Assembly (NCBI GenBank): GCA_944322945.1
Contig: CALUQN010000001.1
Span: 1-64,000 of the forward strand
Source of the DNA: Candidatus Gastranaerophilales bacterium
GTDB lineage: Bacteria > Cyanobacteriota > Vampirovibrionia > Gastranaerophilales > Gastranaerophilaceae
Direction of reading: 5' to 3'
Length of the DNA stretch: 64,000 nucleotides
Shown here: in pieces, positions 1 to 10,238 of the stretch
Position numbering within the stretch: position 1 is the stretch's first letter
Layout: every line of letters begins with the position of its first letter
The notes under the pieces: model-generated
The model's database searches: none
What the model saw: the letters and a program-made list of their open reading frames with translations, nothing else
Told to the model about the DNA's origin: nothing
Position numbers and translations under genes: made by a program

Positions 1-1344
1 CAAAATGACACCTTGTGAATACAGAAAATACCTTGAAATGTCCTACTGACCGATTACATTTTAGTGGGGACATTTCAAGTATGCCCAACCGACATACCTA
101 TAACTCTTTCGCCCAACAATGCACTTTGTACCCTCCCCAGGTCGGGGAGGGCTAGGGTGGGGAACAAACATGATGTTTACTGTCATCCTGAAAGCGTAGA
201 AAATCCGTTTTTTGAAAAACGTGATTTTCAAGCTGTTCAGGATCTTGCCATGCGGAAAATCTTGCCAGCTCTTCACAAGCTAAGACCCTGAACCAAGTTC
301 AGGGTGACAGACCCCCTCTCCTGTTAATTATTGACAACACCCTCACCCGAATCCGTAGCTCACTAACGTTTCGCACGGCTTCTCCCTCTCCCCATAGGGG
401 CGAGGGAAAGAGATAGTTATGTCGGTTGATTTACAAATCCGACAATAAATCTTCCCCAAGCCGGGGAAGGAGGTCAAATTCAGGGTGACAAAAGAAAAAA
501 AGGAAGTTTCAGAAACGTAGTTTCTGATGACTCGTTTCTTTTAGTCGCGTTTTTCTCTTTCTTTGGTTCTGTTTCAAGTTTTGCAGTTTTCTTTAATTTA
601 TTGCTATTTTTTCATTACATAGTGATGCAAACGTTTCGTTTGCTCTTTTACTCGCAATAAAAGAGAAAGAAATGAACAGCAAACATAATGGTTCTCGCCT
701 TGCCCCCCCCCACCTAATCTGTCTTGGATTTGCTTCACGCTCACGGAGACTCGCCTGTAAGCCCTGTGGGCTTAGCTGGCTCGTTCCGTTCGCTACCCGG
801 ACTATCGTCCCCTCTCACAAAACCAGACATTTAGTCAGGTTTTGTTCGGCAGAGTGCAAATCCGCTCCCCCACTGCTTCGCGGGGGCAGGGTATTGTTGG
901 GCAAGTATGCCCAACCTACAGTGACTCTTACGGTCATGACAAAGTTGGTGGGCACGCGTTCGCTTTGCCCACCCTATAACTACAGTGACTGCACCGTCTG
1001 CAAAAAAGAATACAGAAAAGTTATTTGAGGACGATAGTGCGAACGAGCTGAGGGCGCCGGCATTGCAGAGTTGGCTTGCGGGTGCAAGACAAGCAGGCAA
1101 TGCCCAGACCCGTTAATCGCGAGTGTGCAAAAAGCGCGAACGCAGTGAGACGCGTGTTCCGAAAATAACTTTTTTGTATTCTTTAATAATGCTGTCAGGC
1201 ATTGCCTGACCTACATGAACTCCACCCCATAGGGGCGATGGAAAAGAAAACATACTAGAACACAGTCTGACTTGCCACTCAATCACTTAATCACTTGCTG
1301 TAAACCTCTATTCACTATTCACTTAGTCAATTAATCGCTGCAGC
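1..1344. repeat. Gene-poor repeat region
   Basis: I see no convincing gene here; the open frames lack plausible starts and are built from repeats. Contents in order: a 12-base inverted repeat (32-43 with 68-79, CTTGAAATGTCC); an inverted-orientation relative (about 180-311) of the 195 bp repeat found at 13052 and 13539; GC-rich segments containing 'ccccataggggcgag'; the left arm of the long inverted repeat (477-686); a 'ggtgggcacgcg...ctataac' segment near 945-985 that recurs at 18328 and 23165; and a palindromic 'gtcaggcattgcctgac' segment at 1193-1211 that recurs inverted near 13303-13331. The base composition is patchy and unlike the neighbouring genes. Confidence 0.7.
477..686 (+). repeat. 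Left arm of ~207 bp inverted repeat
   Basis: This segment is nearly identical to the reverse complement of 13346-13552, with a few small indels and mismatches. Shared landmarks are 'ggaagtttcagaaacgtag' (itself containing a palindrome), 'ctttctttggttctgtttc', 'gcaaacgtttcgtttgctc' and 'aagaaatgaacagcaaaca'. The two arms enclose about 12.7 kb holding the giant coiled-coil operon and the kor operon. No transposase is visible. Confidence 0.9.
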
Positions 1345-2139
1345 TCAGACATTTATCACATCAGCAAGCTCTCTGTAACTCCCGCGTTTAAGATTGTCAT
1401 AAAATTTTTCGCAGGTATATGGCGCCAGCGCTTCTGTCCATTCTCTGTCTATATATATGCCTTCAACAAGTCTGGCAAAAAGTTCCGCAGGTTTTTCATA
1501 ATATTTTTTGTAACGTGAAATTTTTGCACTTACACGCGACTGTCTTCTCTGCGCGGAGCGAAGCCTGATATATGCGGCAAATGCCCGCGGCATACCAGGA
1601 AAATCATATTCAAGATTGTCTATTGTGTAAATCGTAGTCGTTTTTTTGAAAAATCCCCGCTCTACAAGTTTTACCCTGTCATATTTTAGAAGATAACGTG
1701 CTTTTGATTTTCTGATGTATTTGTCAAATTCTTTGAATTTTTTTGACCGTAAAAATTCCGGATATTCGCTTTTGATTATTTTTTCCAAATCCTTAATTTT
1801 GTTTTTTAACCGGTCTTTGTGCTCGTATAGTTTCAAAAACATTGAATTTTCATCGACAAAGTTTGTCACTTTGATTAATTCTTCCGTAAAAATTTTGTTT
1901 TCTTCCCCGAATAATATTTTAAAACTTCCGCCTGTTTTCGGCATATCAGGTTCTATTTGTGAATGGATATAGTGTGCAAATTCATGCAGCAAGGTCGGCA
2001 CAACTCTTTCCTGCGGGGTGTTTTTGGAGACATCAATCCTGTTTTTCAAATAAAATCCCTGATGACCGCGGGCTTTTGTTGAACGGTTGACTGTCAGCCC
2101 GAGGGTTCTGAAATATTTTATCAGAGTTTTTTCTTCCAT
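1345..2139 (-). CDS. HEXXH zinc metallopeptidase-like protein (ImmA/IrrE-like)
   Basis: A 264-residue protein with LLHEFAHYIHSQ near residues 50-61: a HEXXH zinc-binding motif in the 'HEfaHyih' context usual for ImmA/IrrE (M78) or SprT-like peptidases. Near the C-terminus, EKPAELFARLVEG could supply the downstream acidic zinc ligand. The middle is a Lys/Glu-rich helical stretch. There is no signal peptide, so it is probably cytoplasmic. It is the last gene of a minus-strand operon and starts 10 bases after the GlcD-like stop. The substrate is unknown; M78-type proteins often cleave regulators, but no adjacent XRE-type repressor is present, so a regulatory role is not supported by context. Confidence 0.6.
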   Translation of the reverse strand: MEEKTLIKYFRTLGLTVNRSTKARGHQGFYLKNRIDVSKNTPQERVVPTLLHEFAHYIHSQIEPDMPKTGGSFKILFGEENKIFTEELIKVTNFVDENSMFLKLYEHKDRLKNKIKDLEKIIKSEYPEFLRSKKFKEFDKYIRKSKARYLLKYDRVKLVERGFFKKTTTIYTIDNLEYDFPGMPRAFAAYIRLRSAQRRQSRVSAKISRYKKYYEKPAELFARLVEGIYIDREWTEALAPYTCEKFYDNLKRGSYRELADVINV

Positions 2140-2149
2140 TGGTTATTCC

Positions 2150-3535
2150 CTAAAAAATTTTGTACGGATTCAGGATGTTGTTCGGGTCAAAGGTCTTTTT
2201 GATTTTGCGCATATAATTCAGAGCCTCTGCATTTACAACCTGCGCAATATAAGGACGTTTGAGAGATCCTACTCCGTGTTCGCCTGACAATATTCCGCCC
2301 AATCTTGCAGTCAACTCGTACATCTCGGATTTAGCCTGCTTTAACCTGTTGTATTCATCTTCATCCCTATAATCTATCGGAATCTGCGGATGAATGCTTC
2401 CGTCGCCGACATGTCCGACCATACAGACATCCAGTCCGTATTTTTCGCAAATCGCACGTGTTCCGCGCACCAGTTCCGGAAGTTTTGAGCGAGGAACTAT
2501 CATATCATCTGTGGTTACATTCGGTTTTAATTTTGCGCAAGCGCCCATTGATGAACGTCTTGCCGTCCATATTCTGTCGTAATCTTCGTCAGTATCGGAA
2601 TATTGGATTGCGCTTGCTCCGCATTTGTTCAGGATAGAAACAACAATGTCTTTTTGGTAATCAATTGCGCAGGAAAATCCGTCAACTTCTATTACCAAAG
2701 CTGCGTCTTTGTCGCATAAAAGTCCTGACGGATAAAATTTTTCTACCGTTTGAATAGCGTTTTTATCCATGAAATCCAATGTTGTCGGATAAATCCGCTG
2801 TTCAATGATTGCGTTGACAGCACTCACGGCAGCATCTATTGTATCAAAGTATGCCATGATAACTTTTTTTGCTTCCGGCTGAGGAATTAATTTTAACACA
2901 GCTTCCGCAACAATTCCGAGTGTGCCTTCCGAGCCGATAAAGAGGCTTCCGAGATTGTAGCCGGTTGCGTTTTTAATCGTATTGGAACCTGTTCTCAAAA
3001 CTTCACCGTCTGCCATCACAACCAGCAGGTCAATTACGTAATCTTTTGTCGATCCGTATTTGAAAGTTCTGGCGCCGCCGGAAGCTTGTGCAATGCTTCC
3101 GCCGATTGTTGATACCGCAAGATTGGACGGATCAGGCGGATAATACAGTCCGTACTTTTCAACTTCTTTTTGCAGTGTTCCCACAACCACACCCGGCTGA
3201 ACTCTTGCCGTCATGTTTTCAGGATTTATTTCAAGAATTTTATTCATCTTTGAAAAATTCAGCACAATTCCGCCGTGTTCAGTACTGCAGGCACCTACTA
3301 CATTTGTGCCTGCGCCGCGGCAGATTACGGGTGTTTTGTATTTGTTTGCGGTTTTTAAAACCTTTTGAATTTCTTCTATATTTTGTACAAATACCACGGC
3401 ATCAGGCAGATTGCTTATCGTCCTAAGGTTGGAGGCATCCTGCGCATAGGCATATCGTTCCTCTATTGTTTCAAGGACATTGTCAGGGGTTAAATTTTTC
3501 TTTAATTCTTTTATCAGTTTGTTATTCGTCAACAT
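2150..3535 (-). CDS. glcD: FAD-linked oxidase, GlcD / D-lactate dehydrogenase family
   Basis: A 461-residue protein, the normal length for GlcD. The N-terminal FAD-binding (PCMH) domain shows ICRGAGTNVVG and, further on, PPDPSNLAVSTIGG and NATGYNLGSLFIGSEGTLG. The C-terminal oxidase domain has VGHVGDGSIHPQ and SGEHGVGSLKRPYIA, typical of flavoenzymes that oxidise glycolate or D-lactate. The likely reaction is a D-2-hydroxyacid to 2-oxoacid, with electrons passed to a partner such as an Fe-S protein or ETF. No GlcE or GlcF partner is adjacent. Its start lies inside the last codons of the coiled-coil gene (14-base overlap), so it is probably translationally coupled. The D-2-hydroxyacid dehydrogenase at 51849 could make its substrate. 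Substrate choice between lactate and glycolate cannot be read from sequence alone. Confidence 0.88.
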   Translation of the reverse strand: MLTNNKLIKELKKNLTPDNVLETIEERYAYAQDASNLRTISNLPDAVVFVQNIEEIQKVLKTANKYKTPVICRGAGTNVVGACSTEHGGIVLNFSKMNKILEINPENMTARVQPGVVVGTLQKEVEKYGLYYPPDPSNLAVSTIGGSIAQASGGARTFKYGSTKDYVIDLLVVMADGEVLRTGSNTIKNATGYNLGSLFIGSEGTLGIVAEAVLKLIPQPEAKKVIMAYFDTIDAAVSAVNAIIEQRIYPTTLDFMDKNAIQTVEKFYPSGLLCDKDAALVIEVDGFSCAIDYQKDIVVSILNKCGASAIQYSDTDEDYDRIWTARRSSMGACAKLKPNVTTDDMIVPRSKLPELVRGTRAICEKYGLDVCMVGHVGDGSIHPQIPIDYRDEDEYNRLKQAKSEMYELTARLGGILSGEHGVGSLKRPYIAQVVNAEALNYMRKIKKTFDPNNILNPYKIF

Positions 3536-6500
3536 AAGAAGCCAGCTTTTCGATATTCATACTTAATTTGGTCATTTGTTTTTCCATTCTTTCAAATTTC
3601 TTGTTCAGTCTTGCATCATCTCTGTCTTCCAGTAGTGCAAGTACTCTGTCAAACTTCATTTCAAGTCTGTCTAATCTTTGCTGCTGCTCTTCAAAACGGT
3701 TTTCTAATTCATTCAATATTGCGGATTTGGACGGAATTGTATCGCGTAAATCCGTTATTATTTCTTTTATTTCATCAATTTCTGCGGTCTTTTCAGAAAT
3801 TGCGCCGATATTTTCGCTTGTTGTATCAATCCATTCGCCAAGGTACATCATCACCTGATTCATAACCTTGCTTGAATTTGCGATTGTTGCAACCATTGTA
3901 TTTACGTTATCAAGTTTCTTTTCTATTCTTTCCGAATTTTTTGTGTTGTCAAGGATGTTGATGCGTTCTTCAAGTTTGAGGATTACTTTGCTAAACTCAT
4001 CAAGTCCGTTATTCAATGCCTTGTAGGATTCGTCTGATGTCAAAAGAAGTTTGTTTGTTCTTGTGCTGATACTGACGATATCTTCATTAAGCCGTTCTAC
4101 ATCATTTTTCAGATCATAAATTTGGTCAGTTGTTAGGCTTGCCTGCAATCCGTCTATTGAGCCCGCAATTTTGTGGATGTTATCTAAAATTTCAAGAACG
4201 TCATCACTTGATGAAGACTGCGACATTTCGTTCAGAACCATACGGAGTTTAGCGATATCTGATTCTACATCCTGCAATGTGTATGAGTATTCCTGTGAAT
4301 CACCTGTCCAAATTTGCTGCAGCTGATTGCGAACTTCTTTCAAATTCTGATTGATTTCGTCTGTTTTTTCTTCAACAAAATCTTTGATATCCTCTGATTC
4401 TTCCACAAATGATATCTGGTCAAAAACTGCTATTATTGCTGACATAACGGATTCTTTTATGTCATTGGCATTTTTGGATGAACTTTCTTCTATCTTATTA
4501 ATTTCTTTCAGTAGTTCATTAAATTCTTCACTCTTGCCGCTTACTTTTGTCAGTATGTTTTTAATTTCTTCAATTTCATAGATTATGTCATCGCCAGAAT
4601 CATCGGACATAGCAAGCACATCAACTTTTTCATGCAGAGCTTCCAGAGTTTCCTGAATATTTTTGGTGACATCCTGCGTATCATTCAGATTAATTGTCGT
4701 TTGAAGGTCGGAGAGTTTGTCTGATATTGCATCAAATTCTTTGATAATATCTGAGTTTAAATTTGATGTCCATTTAGAGACAACTTCTTCAATTTGTTCA
4801 ACTTGAGCTGCCTTATCAGCATTTGCATTAAGGCTTGCAGTGACTGCGGTTTCTATATGTTTTGCAAAATTTACAAGAATTTTATCAATGTAAGATTTTA
4901 AATCAGTTGAAAACTGCTGAATACTGGCAGCCTGCCCGCTGGACTTTGCAAATTCTTCGCGGAAAGTATCTGTAAGAATTTCCATCCGGTTTGAAAGCTC
5001 GGTTTTTAATATATCAATTGAGTGCAGCGCATCATCTTCGTTTGCTATAACAGATACGAATGATTTTATGTTTTCAAAATTTGTGTCGATATTTTTTTGC
5101 AGCTCTTCTTTGAAATTATCCATATAATTTTTTAGGGATAAGTCATACTGCTCGCTTGCAGCTGCAATTTTTCCTTCAATTGCTTCAATGCCGGCTTTCC
5201 ACTGGATGGAAAGATTTGTGGTTTCATCAAGATTTTTTTCCGCAACTTTGTTTATATTTTCTATTGTGATGTTTAGTATTTCAAGATTATTCCTTGAAAA
5301 ATCCGTCATCTGATTGTCAATTGCGATAATCTTTTGGGCAACATCTTTGAACACGTGTTCAAGTTTTGTGAGAGCTTCCTGGCTCATTGTAAGGCTGCTG
5401 TTCAAATCTGAGGTCAAATTCAGGTATGAAAGTTCAACCTGAGTTTTTACTTCTGTAATTATTTTATTGAAATCAAAGTCTAAAATTTGAGAAACAGCTT
5501 CTCTGACCGGCGCAAATCCTTCAATAATCATTGTGCTCTTTGTATCTATTGCATCAAGAATATCTGTATTTACGAGGTTAATTTCCTGTTTTACAGCGCC
5601 GAGTTTTTCTTCCAGTTCAAGAATTGATTGTTCAAGTGAATCCGGGGTAAGTTCTTTAATTTTGTTCAGTCCGCTGAACAACTGCTCAAATTTTACGTCA
5701 AGTTCTGCTAAATTTTGTTTTACATCACCTTTCACACCATCTTGAACAATATCTCTCATTCCAGCAATATTTGCGGTGATTTCTTCTATTTTGGAATTTA
5801 TATTTTCGGTAAGTTCATAGAATTTTACGTCCTGATTATTTTCTACTGTATTTAAGTCATCAGCTATTCTTTGAAGGTCATTTCTTATTTCAGAAATTTC
5901 CGCAACAGAATTGCCGAGTTTTATTTCTGCGTCTTCGTTATTCTTTTCTACTGTATTGATATAAGTTGTTATATTGCTGCTAAGGGTGATAAGTTTTTCT
6001 TCGTATTTATCGGAAACTTCATTGATTAAAGCTTCAACCGTGAACAACTTATTGAAGAGTTTTTCGTTAAAATCACCGCCTTCTGAAGAAAGCAATTGTC
6101 TGATTATTTCTACATCAGTTTTTAATTCTGTCATTTTTTCTTCAAACAATTGTTTGTATGCGTTGGCATTTGTCTGAAGAGCAGTTTCAACATTTTTAAC
6201 CGTTGCGGTTATATCATCTAAAGCCAGAAGGTTTCTTTCATCGCTTCTTTTGGCTATACTGATAATTTCTTCCTGACGGGATTGGAGTTCAAGTATAACC
6301 GCAAGGATATGTTCGCGCAGGTTTGTGAATTTTTCCTGCATATCGTCGTCATTGCCCGTATTAAGAGCTTTGATTTCTTTTATAGTATTGTTTACAAGTT
6401 CCGACAGGGAATCGTTGTTTTCAGCAATGTTGTCTACTATATCGGTGCGAACCATATCTAATGCGGAAAGTGCTGAATCAAAACATTCTTTAATTGAATC

Positions 6501-9500
6501 CACATTCAATTTTACGTCAGAATTAATTTCACCGAGTTTGCTTTCCACAGTGGAATTTACATCGCCCAAAAGGGAGTTTATGTGTTCAATATTATCAGCA
6601 AGGGCTGAATTTACTGCTCCGAGCTGCTCTCTTAATACGCTTTCAATATTTTCTGTTTTTTCACTTATGCCGGTGACATTTGTTGAAAGCACTGTATTGA
6701 TATTTTCTAGAGAATCTTTCATTGTAAGATTCATATCTGATATCGCTGCATTTATGTCAGTTGTATCAACGACTATTTTTTCATTTGCATTTTGCAGTTG
6801 TTCCAGCAAATCACCTGTCATATTTTCTACTTTTGTAGTTAAGGTTTCGGTTGCTGTATTCAAAGTATCATTTACGGAGGTCAACTGCGTATTTATTGCT
6901 GATGTAACATCGTCAAGTTTTTCGCCTATTGCATCGGAATTTGTTTTTAATTCCTCAGACAGGGTGTTTATTCCGTTTTGGATAGACGTGTTTACATTTT
7001 CTGATACTGAGTTCAAATTTGCTGTATGAGCACTTATAGATTCGTCTACAGATTGGAGTTGTTCTTTAAAAGATGCAGTTACAGCGTCGAGTTTCTCATC
7101 CAAATCATGCGGCGTATTATCTGTATTCTGGAAAATATTACCTATACTTTCCAGAATGGAGGTGTTGATATTTTGAATTTCGTGGCTGATATCATTTCTG
7201 CTGGAAACAATCGTATCACTCACCGTATTCAACGAACTCATCAGATTTGCTTCTGTGCTTGAGATTGCTGAACTGATAGCATTTGAAGTAAGATTTAGCG
7301 TCCCGCTCACGCTGTTGAGTTTTGCATCTACATCTGCCGTAAAGTTATCAAATTTTTCATTCAGTTTTTCATTATTTACCGCAAGTGTTTCGTTCACGAG
7401 ATTAACTTTGTCCTGAACTCCAACATTTGTAGTGTCGATAAATGTATTTAAACTTTCTGATGTTTGGGTCAAAAATTCGCTGACGCTATTCAGATTTTCA
7501 CTGACTATTGATGTAACGTTATCGAGTTTTTCATTAATTTGAACACCGGTTGAGGTAAGATTTTCATTAACTGTATTAACCCTGTTTTGGATTTCAGCGC
7601 CCATATTTTCAATAACATTATTTAAGCCGTCTGAAGTCTGCACAAGCGTTTCTGCAGCACCGGTAAATTTTTCATCTATTGCTGAGGTAATGTTATCAAG
7701 TTTTTCGTTAACTATTTCATTTCTTGCAATGATATTTTCGTTAATAAGATTAATATTTCCGTTAATTTCGCTGCCGGTAGTCGCAACAACAGTATGAAGC
7801 CCGTCAGTACCCAGTGTCATGGCTTCCGACACGCCGGCAAATTTTTCGTCCATTGCTGATGATATACCGTCGAGCTTTTCGTTAACTTTATCATTCCTTT
7901 CTGAAATATTTGCATTCAGAAGATTTATATTTTCTTTGAGTTCACTGCCCGTGGTTTCAACAACAGTTTGGAGAGTTTGCGAGGCAGTCGACAAGGAGTC
8001 TGCAGCGTTTGCAAATTTTTCGTCCATTGCTGATGATATACCGTTAAGCTTTTCGTTAACCTTATCGTTTCTTTCTGAAATATTTGCATTCAGAAGATTT
8101 ACATTTTCTTTAAGTTCACTGCCCGTAGTTTCAACAACAGTTTGGAGAGTTTGCGCGGTAGTCGACAAGGAGTCTGCCGCGTTTGCAAATTTTTCGTCCA
8201 TTGCTGATGATATACCGTCAAGCTTTTCGTTAACCTTATCGTTTCTTTCTGAAATATTTTCATTCAGAAGATTTATATTTTCTTTGAGTAAACTGCCCGT
8301 AGTTTCAACAACAGATTGCAGCCCGTCTGAAGTATGTGTCAGTGCATCACCTGCACTTGTAAATTTTTCATCAAGCGCGGATGTTATGTTATCAAGTTTT
8401 TCATTAACTCGGTCGTTCCCAGCTATAATATTATCATTCAGAACGTTGATGTTATCCTTAATAGCCGCACCGGTATTCTCAATAACCGAGTTCATACCGT
8501 TTGAAGTTTCGTTGAGTGATTCACGAACATTTGAGAGGCGTTCCTCCAATACAGAAGAAAGATTTTCAAGGTTTTCGGTTACACGAACATTATTTTGGTT
8601 AATAACATCAACAGCCTCAGATATTTTACCGCCTATATTCTGTCCGATATCGGAAGTTGTTCCATTAAGTGTTTCTTTTACTCCTTCAAAACGGGCATCC
8701 ATTGTTGATGAAATATTGTCGAGTTTTTCGTTTACTGCTGCAAAGTTTGATGTGACAGATTCATTTACTGTCTCAAATTTATTTGCAGCAGAATCCCCGC
8801 TAATTCTAAGAGTATTTGTAATTTCATCAAGTTTTTCACGGATTGTTTCATCAACAGCTTTAAATGATTCCAGCGAGGTTTCCAGACGCACGTCTGATTT
8901 TGAATTAAACACTTCAAGTGCTTCTACCAGCCCTTTTAATTGAAGTTTTACATCAGATATACCGTTGATGGAATTGTCCAGCTTTTCATCAGTTAAATCT
9001 TTTATCTGATTTATGGAAGTAATATATTCGTTTAATTTATTATTTAAACCGGTCAGGTTGTCATCATAATGACGAATACCTTCTGATAAAGCAGCCTCAA
9101 GCGCTGTTAGCTTTTCTGCGGTCTCTCCGCTGCCGGAAATCTTTATATCGTTTAAAATTTCAGTTATTGAACCCAGAGAATTTTTGAGAGCATTAATGTT
9201 TTGTTCAATGTCATAATCAGGTTGAGCCGGAATTTCAGGGATTTCTATATTATTTATAGCTTTTAATATATCTTCAAGCTTGCCGGAAAGAGCAGGATTT
9301 TCCGGACTGATTGACGGTGTGTCTATTGAAATATTTTCAACAAGACTTTTTATTGAAGACAGATTTTTGGCAAAATCTTCTTGGAGAACTGCGCTCAATT
9401 CGTCAATCTTGGCTGATGATGCGCCGATATCCGTCAAAATCTGTTCTAAATTTGAAGTTGAAAGTGATTTAAAATTGTCGCCGACTTTGCTTATTTCCGA

Positions 9501-10238
9501 TGATGTTTTATTAAATTTTTCATCTATTGTTGATCGCAAATCGTTGATTGCTTTTACCGCATTTATGGGTTCTCTGTCAATAAGTTCATCAATTTTATTT
9601 TCAACTGATGAAATTACATTGTACATCTCCTCATCTTTTTTGTCGGAAATCTCCAAAGATGAAAGAATTGCATTTGAAGAGAGGAAAATATTTTCCAGTT
9701 CTCTTTTTATAATATCATTTTGTTCGGTCGTATCCATTGTAAGGATATGCCTGAGGATATTCTGGAGGTTTGTGTTTATGTCAATAACGTAAGATTCCAG
9801 CGAACGGTTAAAATTCTCAAGATCGGATTTGATAGTTACGACACTTTTAATAACTTCATCCCTGTCGGATTTGTCAGCGGTCATGTCGTTGAGTTTTTGG
9901 CGGACAGATTCAAGAAAATTATGCTGGTTCAGCAATTCGCTGTAAAAATTATTTACATCGGTTTTTAACGAAGAGAAAAACTCTTCTGTTTCCGCAGTCT
10001 TGGAAAGTGAATCCTGAGCAGATAAAACATTATCCAAAGAAGAATTCAAAGCTGAAAACTGCTCAAGTGCATCAGTGTATTTGCTGTTAATCAGTTCTTC
10101 AATTTGAGGTAATGACACAGTCAAAATTTCATTTATTTCCTCGTTCTGGTTAAGTTCGTTAACCTTGTTGATTATTTCAGCCTTTTCGCTGTTGATTAGC
10201 TGTACCAAACCGTTAATATCTTCTACTCTCTGTGCCAT
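3522..10238 (-). CDS. Giant coiled-coil protein with 58-residue tandem repeats
   Basis: A 2238-residue protein, acidic and rich in Asn, Ser, Glu, Leu and Ile, with heptad-like hydrophobic spacing almost end to end. I see no signal peptide, membrane span or catalytic motif. From about residue 500 to 1000 it is built of about nine or ten tandem units of 58 residues with the signature 'VNEKLDxISSAMDEKFA' followed by 'TVVETTGSELKENINLLN'. The units near bases 7837-8360 are almost identical at the DNA level with exact 174-base spacing. Further C-terminal units are more degenerate, and the last ~120 residues are charged (LENRFEEQQQRLDRLEMKFD). A fibrous, cytoskeletal or chemoreceptor-signalling-like role is possible but unproven. 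It heads an operon with the GlcD-like and metallopeptidase genes and is divergent from kor. Confidence 0.9.
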   Translation of the reverse strand: MAQRVEDINGLVQLINSEKAEIINKVNELNQNEEINEILTVSLPQIEELINSKYTDALEQFSALNSSLDNVLSAQDSLSKTAETEEFFSSLKTDVNNFYSELLNQHNFLESVRQKLNDMTADKSDRDEVIKSVVTIKSDLENFNRSLESYVIDINTNLQNILRHILTMDTTEQNDIIKRELENIFLSSNAILSSLEISDKKDEEMYNVISSVENKIDELIDREPINAVKAINDLRSTIDEKFNKTSSEISKVGDNFKSLSTSNLEQILTDIGASSAKIDELSAVLQEDFAKNLSSIKSLVENISIDTPSISPENPALSGKLEDILKAINNIEIPEIPAQPDYDIEQNINALKNSLGSITEILNDIKISGSGETAEKLTALEAALSEGIRHYDDNLTGLNNKLNEYITSINQIKDLTDEKLDNSINGISDVKLQLKGLVEALEVFNSKSDVRLETSLESFKAVDETIREKLDEITNTLRISGDSAANKFETVNESVTSNFAAVNEKLDNISSTMDARFEGVKETLNGTTSDIGQNIGGKISEAVDVINQNNVRVTENLENLSSVLEERLSNVRESLNETSNGMNSVIENTGAAIKDNINVLNDNIIAGNDRVNEKLDNITSALDEKFTSAGDALTHTSDGLQSVVETTGSLLKENINLLNENISERNDKVNEKLDGISSAMDEKFANAADSLSTTAQTLQTVVETTGSELKENVNLLNANISERNDKVNEKLNGISSAMDEKFANAADSLSTASQTLQTVVETTGSELKENINLLNANISERNDKVNEKLDGISSAMDEKFAGVSEAMTLGTDGLHTVVATTGSEINGNINLINENIIARNEIVNEKLDNITSAIDEKFTGAAETLVQTSDGLNNVIENMGAEIQNRVNTVNENLTSTGVQINEKLDNVTSIVSENLNSVSEFLTQTSESLNTFIDTTNVGVQDKVNLVNETLAVNNEKLNEKFDNFTADVDAKLNSVSGTLNLTSNAISSAISSTEANLMSSLNTVSDTIVSSRNDISHEIQNINTSILESIGNIFQNTDNTPHDLDEKLDAVTASFKEQLQSVDESISAHTANLNSVSENVNTSIQNGINTLSEELKTNSDAIGEKLDDVTSAINTQLTSVNDTLNTATETLTTKVENMTGDLLEQLQNANEKIVVDTTDINAAISDMNLTMKDSLENINTVLSTNVTGISEKTENIESVLREQLGAVNSALADNIEHINSLLGDVNSTVESKLGEINSDVKLNVDSIKECFDSALSALDMVRTDIVDNIAENNDSLSELVNNTIKEIKALNTGNDDDMQEKFTNLREHILAVILELQSRQEEIISIAKRSDERNLLALDDITATVKNVETALQTNANAYKQLFEEKMTELKTDVEIIRQLLSSEGGDFNEKLFNKLFTVEALINEVSDKYEEKLITLSSNITTYINTVEKNNEDAEIKLGNSVAEISEIRNDLQRIADDLNTVENNQDVKFYELTENINSKIEEITANIAGMRDIVQDGVKGDVKQNLAELDVKFEQLFSGLNKIKELTPDSLEQSILELEEKLGAVKQEINLVNTDILDAIDTKSTMIIEGFAPVREAVSQILDFDFNKIITEVKTQVELSYLNLTSDLNSSLTMSQEALTKLEHVFKDVAQKIIAIDNQMTDFSRNNLEILNITIENINKVAEKNLDETTNLSIQWKAGIEAIEGKIAAASEQYDLSLKNYMDNFKEELQKNIDTNFENIKSFVSVIANEDDALHSIDILKTELSNRMEILTDTFREEFAKSSGQAASIQQFSTDLKSYIDKILVNFAKHIETAVTASLNANADKAAQVEQIEEVVSKWTSNLNSDIIKEFDAISDKLSDLQTTINLNDTQDVTKNIQETLEALHEKVDVLAMSDDSGDDIIYEIEEIKNILTKVSGKSEEFNELLKEINKIEESSSKNANDIKESVMSAIIAVFDQISFVEESEDIKDFVEEKTDEINQNLKEVRNQLQQIWTGDSQEYSYTLQDVESDIAKLRMVLNEMSQSSSSDDVLEILDNIHKIAGSIDGLQASLTTDQIYDLKNDVERLNEDIVSISTRTNKLLLTSDESYKALNNGLDEFSKVILKLEERINILDNTKNSERIEKKLDNVNTMVATIANSSKVMNQVMMYLGEWIDTTSENIGAISEKTAEIDEIKEIITDLRDTIPSKSAILNELENRFEEQQQRLDRLEMKFDRVLALLEDRDDARLNKKFERMEKQMTKLSMNIEKLASYVDE
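7837..8358 (-). repeat. Near-identical 174 bp tandem repeats inside the giant gene
   Basis: Three in-frame copies begin at 7837, 8011 and 8185 ('gcaaatttttcgtccattgc' on the + strand), each exactly 174 bases (58 codons) apart. They differ at only a few positions, far more alike than the outer units, so they are recent duplications or are kept uniform by recombination. Confidence 0.92.

Noticed and set aside
64-291. Small open frames near the left end, both strands
   Set aside because: They cover a dispersed repeat that recurs near 13.1-13.7 kb, where it is not read in a constant frame.
672-1028. 118-residue open frame in the first kilobase
   Set aside because: Runs through repeat-family sequence, has no ribosome binding site and no recognisable protein character.
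6325-7029. 234-residue open frame on the + strand
   Set aside because: Also an antisense shadow of the same coiled-coil gene, Ser/Phe-rich with no ribosome binding site.
7837-8358. Regular repeats as a CRISPR array
   Set aside because: Repeats are 174 bases, contiguous, in frame and within a coding gene; there are no unique spacers or cas genes.
7819-8943. 374-residue open frame on the + strand opposite the giant gene
   Set aside because: It is the antisense shadow of the 58-residue repeats; the same period shows in it, and the minus-strand frame is continuous for 2238 residues with good coiled-coil character.
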